Origin: Polynucleobacter sp. MWH-Braz-FAM2G
GTDB taxonomy: Bacteria; Pseudomonadota; Gammaproteobacteria; Burkholderiales; Burkholderiaceae
Reading direction: 5' to 3'
DNA length: 64,000 nucleotides
Assembly (NCBI RefSeq): GCF_018687635.1
Contig: NZ_CP061300.1
Location: 930,001 to 994,000, forward strand
Shown: positions 34,368 to 43,609 of the stretch, piece by piece
Numbering within the stretch: the stretch's first letter is position 1
How the letters are laid out: every line of letters begins with the position of its first letter
Translations under genes and position numbers: made by a program
The notes under the pieces: model-generated
What the model was told of the DNA's origin: nothing
The model's database searches: none
What the model saw: only the letters and a program-made list of their open reading frames with translations

Positions 34368-35141
34368 ATGAACCCTTCGTATACAACCATTCAATTAAAA
34401 ATTGAAAGCCGTATTGCTACCGTCACCTTAGACCGCCCAGCAGTTAGAAATGCATTTAATGAAGTTTTAATTTCCGAATTAACTTCAGCATTTGCTGATT
34501 TATCGGTGCGCAAAAATGTTGAGGTGATTGTGTTGGCGGCTTATGGCAAGAGCTTTTGCGCTGGCGCAGACCTTGCTTGGATGAAGGCAATGGCAGGTTA
34601 CACCTATCAGGAGAATATTGCTGATGCCCAATTGCTCGCTGAGATGTTGGAGGGTATCTACCGTTGTCCTAAACCTGTTATCGCAAGGGTTCATGGTGAC
34701 GCGTATGGTGGTGGAGTGGGTTTAGTGGCGGTGTGCGATATCGTTGTTGCTAGCGAAGAACTTCACTTTTGCTTTTCAGAGGCTAGACTGGGATTGCTTC
34801 CCGCAACTATCAGTCCATATGTCATTAAGGCATTGGGCGAGCAAGCCTGTAGACGTTACTTTATTACCGCAGAAAGATTTTCCGCGGCAGAGGCGCATCG
34901 ATTAGGATTTGTGCATGTCCTGAGTCAGGCTGCAAATTTAGATGTAGCTGTTGAGCAAATATGTCATTCCATACTTCAAAATGGACCCTTGGCTGTTGTG
35001 GCTTGCAAAAAATTGGTTCAAGACTACGCATCCAAGTCAATTGATTCATCAGTCATTCAAGATTCCGTGAAGAGAATTGCAGAAATTCGTTGCAGTGATG
35101 AAGCACAACATCGCATGAAATTATTCTTGGAGAAAAATTAA
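34368..35141 (+). CDS. liuC: 3-methylglutaconyl-CoA hydratase
   Basis: A 257-residue enoyl-CoA hydratase family enzyme. It shows AFNEVLI, FCAGADLAWMK (about 63-73) and GGGVGLVAVCD (about 113-123), with ARLGLLPATISPYV in place of the usual crotonase motif. Position between the two carboxylase subunits assigns it to 3-methylglutaconyl-CoA hydration to HMG-CoA. Its stop is directly followed by the GTG of liuD. Confidence 0.92.
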   Translation: MNPSYTTIQLKIESRIATVTLDRPAVRNAFNEVLISELTSAFADLSVRKNVEVIVLAAYGKSFCAGADLAWMKAMAGYTYQENIADAQLLAEMLEGIYRCPKPVIARVHGDAYGGGVGLVAVCDIVVASEELHFCFSEARLGLLPATISPYVIKALGEQACRRYFITAERFSAAEAHRLGFVHVLSQAANLDVAVEQICHSILQNGPLAVVACKKLVQDYASKSIDSSVIQDSVKRIAEIRCSDEAQHRMKLFLEKN

Positions 35142-37163
35142 GTGTTCAATAAGATCTTGATTGCAAATCGAGGTGAAATAGCTTGCCGCATTGCTAAAAC
35201 TTGTAGGCGTCTTGGCATTAAAACTGTGGCCGTATATTCAGACGCTGATGCAGATGCATTACATGTTCAGGCCTGCGATGAGGCATTTTATATCGGCGGT
35301 TCAGCTCCTAAAGAGAGCTATCTTTTGGGTGAAAAGATTATTCAAATCGCTATAGCCTCTGGCGCCCAGGCCATTCATCCTGGATATGGCTTTCTATCAG
35401 AAAATGCCGATTTTGCTGAGGCCTGCCAAAATGCAGGCCTAGTATTTATTGGACCACTTGCACAATCTATCAGAGCAATGGGCTCAAAATCAGCTGCTAA
35501 AACTTTGATGGAAAATGCCCAAGTACCTCTGGTGCCTGGATACCATGGTGATGAGCAGGATCCTGATTTCTTAAAAGCAAAGGCAGATGAAATTGGATAT
35601 CCAGTGCTTTTAAAAGCTTCTGCTGGAGGTGGCGGCAAAGGCATGAGAATTGTTCAAGATGCAGCTTCTTTTATCGATGCCCTAGATTCTTGCAAACGTG
35701 AAGCTCAAAATAGTTTTGGCGATCAAAAGGTATTGGTTGAAAAGTATTTAGGGCGTCCTAGGCATATTGAAATCCAAGTTTTTGCTGACAAGCTAGGAAA
35801 TTGTGTTTACTTATTTGATCGGGATTGCTCAGTGCAGCGCCGTCATCAAAAGGTTTTAGAAGAGGCTCCAGCACCTAAGGTTAGTCCTGAGATTAAACGT
35901 GCGATGGGTGAGGCTGCCGTGAATGCTGCCAAAGCTGTGGCATACGAAGGCGCTGGAACTGTTGAATTCATTGCCGAGGCAGATCAAGAGGGTAATGCAG
36001 GCCATTTCTTCTTTATGGAAATGAATACTCGACTTCAGGTCGAGCACCCAGTAACTGAAATGGTGAGCGGTCAAGATCTGGTTGAATGGCAACTGCGAGT
36101 TGCATCTGGAGAAAGATTGCCTTTATTGCAAGATCAAATTCAATTAAATGGGCATGCCATTGAGGCGCGAATTTATGCAGAGAACCCAGAAAATCAATTT
36201 CTTCCTTCTACGGGTAAGTTGTTGGCTCTTGAGATGCCCGAGGAGGTGCAGCATGAGGTTCGAATTGATACGGGGGTAAGAGCTGGTGATGTAATTAGCC
36301 CTTACTATGACCCGATGATCGCCAAGCTGATTGTTTGGGGGCAGAATCGTGAAACTGCGGTTTCCAAAATGAGGGTAGCTTTAGAGCAGGTTCGGATTGT
36401 TGGTTTATCTACCAATGTGGCTTTTTTAGGTCGCCTTTTAAGATGTGAGCCTTTTTGTAGCGCGAATCTGGATACTGGACTGATTGGACGAGATGAAGAA
36501 TTTTTATTGCATAAAGATACTCAGGTTGATATCGAGAGCTTAGCCTTTTTATTGGCTTGTCGTCTAAATGAGGAAGTGAATGTTGCCTCTTATGTTGGGA
36601 GTGAGATGGCATCTCCATGGCGGCTCCAAGATGGATGGCGTATGAATGGTGTTCTTCTTAGAGAATTTGCTTTCTTTTTAGAGGGTCAGCCATCACAGGC
36701 GCATATTGTTCAGTACTGCTATCAAACACAAATCCTTTCTTTCGCTGGTAAAACTGTTCATTTTTCTTACAGGAACGATGGAACATCTTTTTATATAACC
36801 ATTGACGGACACAAACATTCAGCAGGTGTTATTAAAAATACGAGCAATCCAGTTATATTGCATTTATTTAGAAATGGCAGACATCAGATATGGAATTATC
36901 AAGATCCTCTTGAGCATTCTCATGTTGAAGAGGGGGCTTCTGGCAAGTTAACTGCGCCAATGCCAGGCAAAGTAATTAGCATTCAAATAAAAGTTGGAGA
37001 TAAGGTAAAGGTAGGTGATCCTTTAATTGTTGTGGAAGCCATGAAAATGGAGCACACAATTACAGCGCCTATTGATGGTGAAGTAGGAGAAATTAATTAT
37101 GCGCAAGGTGATCAGGTTAACGAAGGTGATCAATTGATTATTTTTAAATCTACAGATGCTTGA
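35142..37163 (+). CDS. liuD: methylcrotonyl-CoA carboxylase, alpha subunit (biotin)
   Basis: A 673-residue subunit with biotin carboxylase (about 1-450), a linker region, and a C-terminal biotin carrier domain with biotin-attachment Lys635 in EAMKMEH. Biotin carboxylase markers are ILIANRGEIACRI at the start, the glycine-rich ASAGGGGKGMRI loop and MEMNTRLQVEHPVTE. The start is GTG at 35142, immediately after the liuC stop, so expression is coupled. It works with LiuB as an alpha6beta6-type complex in this family. Confidence 0.95.
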   Translation: MFNKILIANRGEIACRIAKTCRRLGIKTVAVYSDADADALHVQACDEAFYIGGSAPKESYLLGEKIIQIAIASGAQAIHPGYGFLSENADFAEACQNAGLVFIGPLAQSIRAMGSKSAAKTLMENAQVPLVPGYHGDEQDPDFLKAKADEIGYPVLLKASAGGGGKGMRIVQDAASFIDALDSCKREAQNSFGDQKVLVEKYLGRPRHIEIQVFADKLGNCVYLFDRDCSVQRRHQKVLEEAPAPKVSPEIKRAMGEAAVNAAKAVAYEGAGTVEFIAEADQEGNAGHFFFMEMNTRLQVEHPVTEMVSGQDLVEWQLRVASGERLPLLQDQIQLNGHAIEARIYAENPENQFLPSTGKLLALEMPEEVQHEVRIDTGVRAGDVISPYYDPMIAKLIVWGQNRETAVSKMRVALEQVRIVGLSTNVAFLGRLLRCEPFCSANLDTGLIGRDEEFLLHKDTQVDIESLAFLLACRLNEEVNVASYVGSEMASPWRLQDGWRMNGVLLREFAFFLEGQPSQAHIVQYCYQTQILSFAGKTVHFSYRNDGTSFYITIDGHKHSAGVIKNTSNPVILHLFRNGRHQIWNYQDPLEHSHVEEGASGKLTAPMPGKVISIQIKVGDKVKVGDPLIVVEAMKMEHTITAPIDGEVGEINYAQGDQVNEGDQLIIFKSTDA

Positions 37164-37174
37164 TATAGACATAT

Positions 37175-38101
37175 ATGAAATCTAAAGTAAATCTACCTAA
37201 GAAAGTCAAGATAGTTGAAGTAGGTCCTCGTGATGGCTTGCAGAATGAAAAGTTATTTGTTGATAACGATATCAAGATTGCCTTGATCGATCGGTTAACG
37301 TCAGCCGGTTTTATTAATATTGAAGTTGCAGCATTTGTGTCTCCTAAATGGGTGCCTCAGATGGCTGGTAGCGATATAGTGATGAACGGAATTAGTCGTA
37401 AACCCGGCACCTTATATTCAGTACTAGTTCCCAATTTGCAGGGATTTGAAAAGGCTATTGAGGCAAGGACAGATGAAATAGTTATCTTTGGCGCGGCATC
37501 TGAGACCTTTTCACAAAAAAATATTAACTGCAGTATTGAGGAGTCTATAGCCCGTTTTATTCCTGTTGTGCAAGCCGCTAAATCTGCAGGCATTCGTGTT
37601 AGAGGAAGTGTATCTTGCGCTTTGGGATGTCCCTATGAGGGCGAGATTGATCCCAAAAAAGTCGTTGAGGTAGTACAAAGAATGGCTAATTTGGGTTGCG
37701 ATGAGATCGACATTGCCGATACCATTGGTGTTGGAACGCCAAATAAAGTGAAGACTGTTTTCGAGCAAACTGGAAAAGTATTTTCGATTGAGCGACTCTC
37801 AGGACATTTTCATGATACCTATGGGCAGTCCTTGGCAAATATCTACGCAGCTTTGGAAATGGGCGTCAGTATTTTTCACTCTGCCGTAGCTGGCCTAGGA
37901 GGTTGTCCTTACGCAAAGGGCGCCACTGGGAATGTTGCTACGGAAGACGTACTTTACCTTATGGCAGGTTTGGGAATTGAAACCGGCATTGATTTTGAAA
38001 AGGTCGCCCTTAGCGGAGAATTTATTTCAAATGCTTTAAATCGGCCTAATGGCTCTAAGGCAGGTAAAGCGTACCTATCAAAAATCAACAACGCGCAATA
38101 A
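37175..38101 (+). CDS. liuE: hydroxymethylglutaryl-CoA lyase
   Basis: A 308-residue TIM-barrel lyase cleaving HMG-CoA to acetyl-CoA and acetoacetate, the last leucine step. The metal-binding EVGPRDGLQNE start (about 12-22), CALGCPYEGEI in the middle and the catalytic cysteine loop GLGGCPYAKGATGN are all present. No acetoacetate-CoA transferase follows in this window. Its stop lies three bases from the stop of the convergent ligase-like gene, with no visible terminator between. Confidence 0.95.
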   Translation: MKSKVNLPKKVKIVEVGPRDGLQNEKLFVDNDIKIALIDRLTSAGFINIEVAAFVSPKWVPQMAGSDIVMNGISRKPGTLYSVLVPNLQGFEKAIEARTDEIVIFGAASETFSQKNINCSIEESIARFIPVVQAAKSAGIRVRGSVSCALGCPYEGEIDPKKVVEVVQRMANLGCDEIDIADTIGVGTPNKVKTVFEQTGKVFSIERLSGHFHDTYGQSLANIYAALEMGVSIFHSAVAGLGGCPYAKGATGNVATEDVLYLMAGLGIETGIDFEKVALSGEFISNALNRPNGSKAGKAYLSKINNAQ

Positions 38102-38104
38102 AGA

Positions 38105-39361
38105 TTAGGCGTAAGTTCTTTTATCCTCTATCAACTTTCCATCAGTTGGTAGAGTATCGCTGTTTTCAAATTGAACTTTAGCGCGTAATTTCGTAACATC
38201 TCTTGTCGATTGAGTAATTGCAGTACAAAGTGCGTCTAAGTCGCATTGCGTGCCATTTTTAAGTTCGCAATGCATTGTCATCTCTTCGCTGCCAATATTA
38301 CCGCTCACAATAACGCGTGCTTTGTTTATTTCAGGATGTTTTCTGATGATTTCTTGCACTTGACCAGGGTGAACAAACATTCCTTTTATTTTGGTGGTTT
38401 GATCTGCTCGACCAAGCCATCCCTTGATGCGAAGATTAGTTCTGCCACATGGTGATGGGCTTGATAAGGATTCAGGGTCGATGGCAGATAGATCGCCGGT
38501 CCCAAAGCGAATAAGGGGGTAGTCTTGATCGAAGACGGTAATGACGACTTCTCCTGTTTCACCAATGGGAAGTGGTTTGCTTCCATTGGGCTCCACAATT
38601 TCTAAAATAATGTCTTCGTCAATAATCATGCCACTTGCAAGTTCTGGGGACTCATAGGCGATAAGACCCACATCTGCGGTGGCATATGTAGAGGTTACTA
38701 GAATTCCACGTGATTTGAACCAAGCGCGCATACTAGGCGTGAGCGCTTCTCCGGAGACTACGGCTTTTGAAATACTGCTTGAGTCCAACCCAAGTTCATC
38801 AGCTTTTTCAAGAATAATCTTAAGAAAAGAGGGTGTTCCTGTATAAGCCGTAGGTTTTAGTTGCGCAATCGTTTGTGCTTGCAATTCTGTTTGTCCAACA
38901 CCTGCCGGAAAAACACAGCAACCCAAGGCATGAGCGCCGCCTTCAAGCATCCATGCGCCTGGAGTGAAGTGGTAAGAAAAAGTATTGTGTACTAGATCAC
39001 CCGCTTTAAAGCCAGCTGCGCGTAATGCTCTAGCAAGTCTAAAGGTGTCAATTCCCGAACCTTGAGGTTCATGTATTGGCCCTGGCGATTGAAAAATTCG
39101 TTTAAGTTGGTGCAGGGGAGTGCTACACATTCCTCCAAAAGGGGCCAACTTTTTTTGTTCGACGCTGAGTTCTGATTTTCTAGTTACCGGCAGCTCCGCC
39201 AGCGCTTCTCTAGAAGTAACTTTAGCAGGGTCAATATTTGCAAAAATACGACCAAAATATTCAGTAGTATTTTTGGCATGTGCAACTTGAGTAGAGAGCT
39301 TTTGTAATAAGGCTTTCTCTCTTTCTGTTTGCTGACGTATTTCGAGCTGATCTATTAGCAT
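38105..39361 (-). CDS. PaaK-like AMP-binding protein with altered phosphate loop
   Basis: A 418-residue member of the phenylacetate-CoA ligase (PaaK) branch. PaaK-like segments include AYTGTPSFLKIILEKADELG, the IRFGTGDLSAIDPE motif and RIKGWLGRADQTTKIKGMFVHP. The phosphate-binding loop, usually SSGTTGKP, reads SPGPIHEPQGS (92-102), so ATP binding may differ. I use the ATG at 39361; a TTG at 39382 would overlap livF. It is the last gene of the Liv-type transporter operon, which suggests a role with the imported compound, as a ligase or a non-catalytic relative. Confidence 0.82.
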   Translation of the reverse strand: MLIDQLEIRQQTEREKALLQKLSTQVAHAKNTTEYFGRIFANIDPAKVTSREALAELPVTRKSELSVEQKKLAPFGGMCSTPLHQLKRIFQSPGPIHEPQGSGIDTFRLARALRAAGFKAGDLVHNTFSYHFTPGAWMLEGGAHALGCCVFPAGVGQTELQAQTIAQLKPTAYTGTPSFLKIILEKADELGLDSSSISKAVVSGEALTPSMRAWFKSRGILVTSTYATADVGLIAYESPELASGMIIDEDIILEIVEPNGSKPLPIGETGEVVITVFDQDYPLIRFGTGDLSAIDPESLSSPSPCGRTNLRIKGWLGRADQTTKIKGMFVHPGQVQEIIRKHPEINKARVIVSGNIGSEEMTMHCELKNGTQCDLDALCTAITQSTRDVTKLRAKVQFENSDTLPTDGKLIEDKRTYA

Positions 39362-39369
39362 ATGATGTT

Positions 39370-40182
39370 TTATGAGAGCCAACGTTTGCGTCGACGATAA
39401 GATTTAACATCCTTAAAGGACTTGCGCTCGGCCTCGTCATCAGCGGCAACTCCTAAGTAGAACTCTTTTACATCTTCATTGTTTCGCAAGTCTTCGGCGG
39501 CGCCATCCATTACTACACGACCATTTTCAAGAATATAGCCGTAGTCACTGTACTTAAGGGCTACCATGGTATTTTGTTCGGCCAACAAAAAACTTACTTC
39601 TTCACGTTTATTTAAATCTTTTACGATCTCAAATACTTCTTCTACGATCTGCGGTGCTAGTCCCATAGATGGTTCATCCAACAAAATCATTTCAGGCTTT
39701 GCCATCATTGCGCGTCCAATGGCACACATTTGCTGTTCTCCGCCAGAGGTATACGCAGCCTGTGACTTTCTGCGAACTTTTAGACGAGGAAAATATTCAT
39801 AGATTTTTTCTAATTCTTGTTTTACTTCAGCATTGCTGATTTTGCGAGTGTAAGCACCAGTCAGCAGGTTGTCTTCGATAGATAGGTGAGCAAAGCAATG
39901 CCTTCCTTCCATCACTTGAATAACTCCCCGCGTGACTAGTTTGTTTGGTGATAGCTTATCAACTCGTTCATTCTTGTACTGAATGCTACCTTTTGTGACA
40001 TCTCCTCTTTCCGCGCCCAATAAATTAGAGATCGCTTTGAGGGTAGTGGATTTTCCAGCGCCATTTGCCCCCAAAAGAGCAACAATTTTTCCTTTTGGCA
40101 CCTCGAGGGAAACCCCTTTAAGAACCAAAATGACGTGATCGTAGATCACTTCTATATTGTTTACGGAAAGTAGAGAAGTCAT
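39370..40182 (-). CDS. livF: branched-chain-type ABC transporter ATPase LivF
   Basis: A 270-residue ATPase of the Liv/HAAT importers. It contains Walker A GANGAGKST (38-46), a signature written TSGGEQQM with Thr in place of Leu, Walker B MILLDEPSMGLAP and the switch AEQN. A basic, charged tail (KDVKSYRRRKRWLS) extends beyond the usual end. It pairs with LivG and energises the LivH/LivM channel. It lies between the receptor gene and the PaaK-like gene. Confidence 0.93.
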   Translation of the reverse strand: MTSLLSVNNIEVIYDHVILVLKGVSLEVPKGKIVALLGANGAGKSTTLKAISNLLGAERGDVTKGSIQYKNERVDKLSPNKLVTRGVIQVMEGRHCFAHLSIEDNLLTGAYTRKISNAEVKQELEKIYEYFPRLKVRRKSQAAYTSGGEQQMCAIGRAMMAKPEMILLDEPSMGLAPQIVEEVFEIVKDLNKREEVSFLLAEQNTMVALKYSDYGYILENGRVVMDGAAEDLRNNEDVKEFYLGVAADDEAERKSFKDVKSYRRRKRWLS

Positions 40183-40199
40183 ATCGGTATTAAGCTAAA

Positions 40200-41528
40200 T
40201 TAGTTCTTCATGCATGTAGGAGTGATGTTCTTCTCTTTTGCATAATCACGAGCAGAGGCCTTAAACAATGGGTGAATTAAGGACTTGTTGCCCTCGATCC
40301 AATCAGAAATGATTACCCACTTTGTTCCATCCCATTGTTGAATCTTGATCTTTCCAGATCCTTCATGGTTTTCGCAAGAGGTTTTAATTTCAGGTAACAG
40401 TCCAGTTGCGCCCAAAGCTTTTAGCTGCGCATCAGTAATGTTGAGATTTTCAAAAGCCCAACGCATCTGTTCGCCAGTTGCTGGTTTTCCTTTGCCGTAT
40501 TTGTTTTGGGCAAGACGGGTCGCTTCAACGGTAACAATTGCCGCAGATACACCACGGTTGTAGAGAATGGTGCCAATTTTGTTTTTGTCTGAGAAGTTGC
40601 CTTTGCCAGCGCCATAAACCACTTTTTCAATATCAGCAATTACAGGAACATTCTTGCCAGACACGTTCCATGTAGCGCTCATATAGCCTTTAGCAGCATC
40701 TCCAGCGGGTACCACGTCTTCTTCAGAGCCTGCCCACCATGAGCCAATAATCTTATCTCTTGGATAGCCAACTTTTTGTGCTGCTTTAAGCGCTGTTTGA
40801 TTCATTACGCCCCAGCCCCAGAAAATCACATAGTCAGGATTTTCTTCACGGATTTTTAACCACTGGGCACCTTGTTCATTGCCAGGATGGGCAACTGGAA
40901 TTTCAGTGAGCTTAAAGCGATTAATTTTGCTTTCTGCTTGTAAGGCAACGAGAGGCTCTTTGCCGTATGCGGAGTCATGGTACAAAAATACAATTTTTTT
41001 GCCACTTAAAGAACCACCATTCTTCTGTGCCAAGAACTTCACAATGGCTGATGCTTGCATCTGGTAGGTTGTAACTAGTGGGAATGCATAAGGGAACACT
41101 GATCCATCAACCGCGTCAGTGCGACCATAGCCCATCATAATTAATGGAACTTTGTCGTTCTGTGTCTTATCCAAAATGGCATAAGAAATACCAGTAGACA
41201 TCACATGAATAGCTGTTCCTTTAGATGCGCCAGCTTTTCCTTTGAGGCGCTCATAGCACTCTACGCCCTTGGCGTTGTTGTACTCGGTTTCGCATTCTTC
41301 CCAAGAAAACTTGACGCCATTTACACCGCCATCTTTCATGTTGACATAGGTTAGGTAGTCAATAAAACCACCATAGAATGCTTGTCCATTTTGTCCATAA
41401 GGACCAACGCGAAAGCTTGGAAGACCAACAAACTGATCGTCAGCTTGCGCTTGCAAAGGATAAATACTACATAACGAGGCAATGACTGCAAATATTGCCC
41501 CGAAGATTGAGGATTTAATGCGTTTCAT
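40200..41528 (-). CDS. livK: periplasmic receptor of Liv/HAAT-type ABC importer
   Basis: A 442-residue substrate-binding protein of the Leu/Ile/Val-binding (PBP1) family. AAGGAGA selects the ATG at 41528 over an upstream start at 41552. A signal peptide (about 1-29) ends near LQAQADD. It is larger than LivJ/LivK of E. coli (about 345 mature residues), which is usual for receptors of the HAAT family that bind organic or aromatic acids rather than amino acids. The ligand may therefore not be leucine. It is in the transporter operon after livM. Confidence 0.88.
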   Translation of the reverse strand: MKRIKSSIFGAIFAVIASLCSIYPLQAQADDQFVGLPSFRVGPYGQNGQAFYGGFIDYLTYVNMKDGGVNGVKFSWEECETEYNNAKGVECYERLKGKAGASKGTAIHVMSTGISYAILDKTQNDKVPLIMMGYGRTDAVDGSVFPYAFPLVTTYQMQASAIVKFLAQKNGGSLSGKKIVFLYHDSAYGKEPLVALQAESKINRFKLTEIPVAHPGNEQGAQWLKIREENPDYVIFWGWGVMNQTALKAAQKVGYPRDKIIGSWWAGSEEDVVPAGDAAKGYMSATWNVSGKNVPVIADIEKVVYGAGKGNFSDKNKIGTILYNRGVSAAIVTVEATRLAQNKYGKGKPATGEQMRWAFENLNITDAQLKALGATGLLPEIKTSCENHEGSGKIKIQQWDGTKWVIISDWIEGNKSLIHPLFKASARDYAKEKNITPTCMKN

Positions 41529-41585
41529 ATTGATATCTCCTTGGTAATGCATGGTGAGTGTTGCTTACTTCTAAATAAGTACTAC

Positions 41586-42662
41586 TTAATGTGGGAATGG
41601 CCAAAGTCTGAGCTTTTCTTTGGTGATTTGCCAAAGTCGGGCTAAGCCATGGGGTTCTACGATTAAAAAGAAAATGATTAGTGAGCCAAAAACCATCAAC
41701 TGGATATGAGATACAACCGAGTTTGGAAGCGGTAAATGAAGTAATTTCGACACAAAGGGAAGCACAATATCCAAAAATATTGGGAGTAGCAATATGAATG
41801 CGGCTCCCAAGAAATTACCCAAGATGCTACCAACGCCACCAATGATGACCATAAATAAGATCTTGAATGACATCTCTAATGAAAATCCATCTGGCTCTAC
41901 TGATCCAAGATAGCAATAGGCATAAAGGGCGCCTGCAATACCGCAGTAAAAAGAACTGATCGCAAAAGCTAGCAGTTTGGTTTTCATTAGAGGGATGCCA
42001 ATCACTTCTGCGGCGACGTCCATATCGCGAACCGCCATCCAAGACCTGCCAGTCGAAGATCGCACTAGATTTTTGCCCAATAAGGCCAGTCCAGAAACAA
42101 TCACGAGAACTAACAGATATTTAGAAACGGGGGTATCAAATGCAAAACCGAAGAGTGTGAGTGTTTGTGCGCTAATTACGCCAGAAGAGCTATTGTTGGA
42201 GAACCAGGGAAATTTAGTCAGGCACCATACAACAAAAAATTGAGCTGCTAATGTTGCCACTGCCAAATAAAAGCCCTTAATGCGTAAAGAGGGCAATCCA
42301 AACAAAATGCCAACAGCAGCTGCACTCAAGCCACCTAGTATGAATGACAAGATAAATGGGATGCCTTCAATGCGTAATTGAAAGTTGTAAGTAGCATATG
42401 CGCCAACTGCCATGAATGCGGCTGACCCCAATGAGAGTTGTCCAGCGTAACCCGTTAAGAAATTTAGTCCTAAAGCAGCCAATGAAAAAATTAAGAACGG
42501 AATCAAAATTGCATTAATCCAATATTCACTAGCAAATATTGGAATACCTATTGCAGCAATAGCAATCAAGATGGTCATGCCGATTCTGTCTTGCAGAATT
42601 GGGAATATTTGACTATCGGATTTGTAGGTGGTCTTAAATTGACCGGCTTCACGGTAGAGCAT
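41586..42662 (-). CDS. livM: ABC importer permease LivM
   Basis: A 358-residue inner membrane permease with about nine to ten helices and the characteristic LivM segment ALGLNFLTGYAGQLSLGSAAFMAVGAYATY. Near the C-terminus it has the LMVIIGGVGSILGNFLGAAFI-like conserved loop that contacts the ATPase. It follows livH by nine bases and forms the channel with it. Confidence 0.93.
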   Translation of the reverse strand: MLYREAGQFKTTYKSDSQIFPILQDRIGMTILIAIAAIGIPIFASEYWINAILIPFLIFSLAALGLNFLTGYAGQLSLGSAAFMAVGAYATYNFQLRIEGIPFILSFILGGLSAAAVGILFGLPSLRIKGFYLAVATLAAQFFVVWCLTKFPWFSNNSSSGVISAQTLTLFGFAFDTPVSKYLLVLVIVSGLALLGKNLVRSSTGRSWMAVRDMDVAAEVIGIPLMKTKLLAFAISSFYCGIAGALYAYCYLGSVEPDGFSLEMSFKILFMVIIGGVGSILGNFLGAAFILLLPIFLDIVLPFVSKLLHLPLPNSVVSHIQLMVFGSLIIFFLIVEPHGLARLWQITKEKLRLWPFPH

Positions 42663-42671
42663 GCTGATTCC

Positions 42672-43586
42672 TTAAACGCGATCAATATGTTTTTCGCCAA
42701 ACAAACCTTCGGGCCTGACGAGTAAGAATAGTAGGGCAAAGATATATGGAAACCATCCCTCAATGCCGCCAAAGTTTCCGCCAAAAGCATCTTGCAATAC
42801 TGGTGGAATATAAATTTCAGCAAGTTTCTCGGATACACCAATAATGATGCCGCCTACAATGGCTCCAGGGACTGAGGTAAAGCCTCCTAGAATTAAAACA
42901 GGAAGGGCTTTAAGTGCTGTCAGGGATAGCGCAAATTGCACGCCATTACGAGAACCCCAAAGTAAGCCAGCTACTAGGGCTACAAATCCAGCGATCGCCC
43001 AAACAATTGCCCAAATATTTTCCAATGGAATGCCCAGCGATAAAGCCGCTTGGTGGTCATCGGCAACGGCACGTAATGCGCGACCAACTTTAGTAAATTG
43101 AAATAGAAGTGCCAACAAGATTACCAATAAAATGATGATTCCAGAGGAAAACAAGTCGAGCTTAGAAATGCCAATTCCTGTGAGATCCATCACGCTTTGA
43201 ATGGGTTCATCAACAATTCCTAAGTTGATTGGACGGACCTCATTACCAAACAAGATCGGAGATAGCCCGTCTAGAAAGAAGCTCAAGCCAATCGTGGCCA
43301 TAAAAAGAGTAATAGGGGGTTGATTTACTAATTTGCCAAGAACAAATTTTTCAGTGCAAATACCCACAATTACCATGAATGCAAATGCGGCAATGATGGC
43401 AAGCCACATTGGAAGGCCGTAGTCTATGAATCCAACAACTGCTAAAGCAGCTGAATAGACCATTGCTCCTTGCGCGAAGTTCAAAACGCCTGATGCCTTA
43501 AAGATTAAGACAAAGCCCAATGCCACGAGCGAATACATCAGGCCCGATAGGATGCCACTGATAACGATTTCGATAAAAAATTGCAT
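42672..43586 (-). CDS. livH: ABC importer permease LivH
   Basis: A 304-residue inner membrane permease with about eight helices. The motif GVLNFAQGAMVYSAAL near the first helices and VLGGFTSVPGAIVGGIIIGV near the end are typical of LivH. It partners LivM and the ATPases LivF and LivG. Spacing to livG is 23 bases. Confidence 0.93.
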   Translation of the reverse strand: MQFFIEIVISGILSGLMYSLVALGFVLIFKASGVLNFAQGAMVYSAALAVVGFIDYGLPMWLAIIAAFAFMVIVGICTEKFVLGKLVNQPPITLFMATIGLSFFLDGLSPILFGNEVRPINLGIVDEPIQSVMDLTGIGISKLDLFSSGIIILLVILLALLFQFTKVGRALRAVADDHQAALSLGIPLENIWAIVWAIAGFVALVAGLLWGSRNGVQFALSLTALKALPVLILGGFTSVPGAIVGGIIIGVSEKLAEIYIPPVLQDAFGGNFGGIEGWFPYIFALLFLLVRPEGLFGEKHIDRV

Positions 43587-43609
43587 TTCTTATTCCTTGT
43601 TGATGGATC

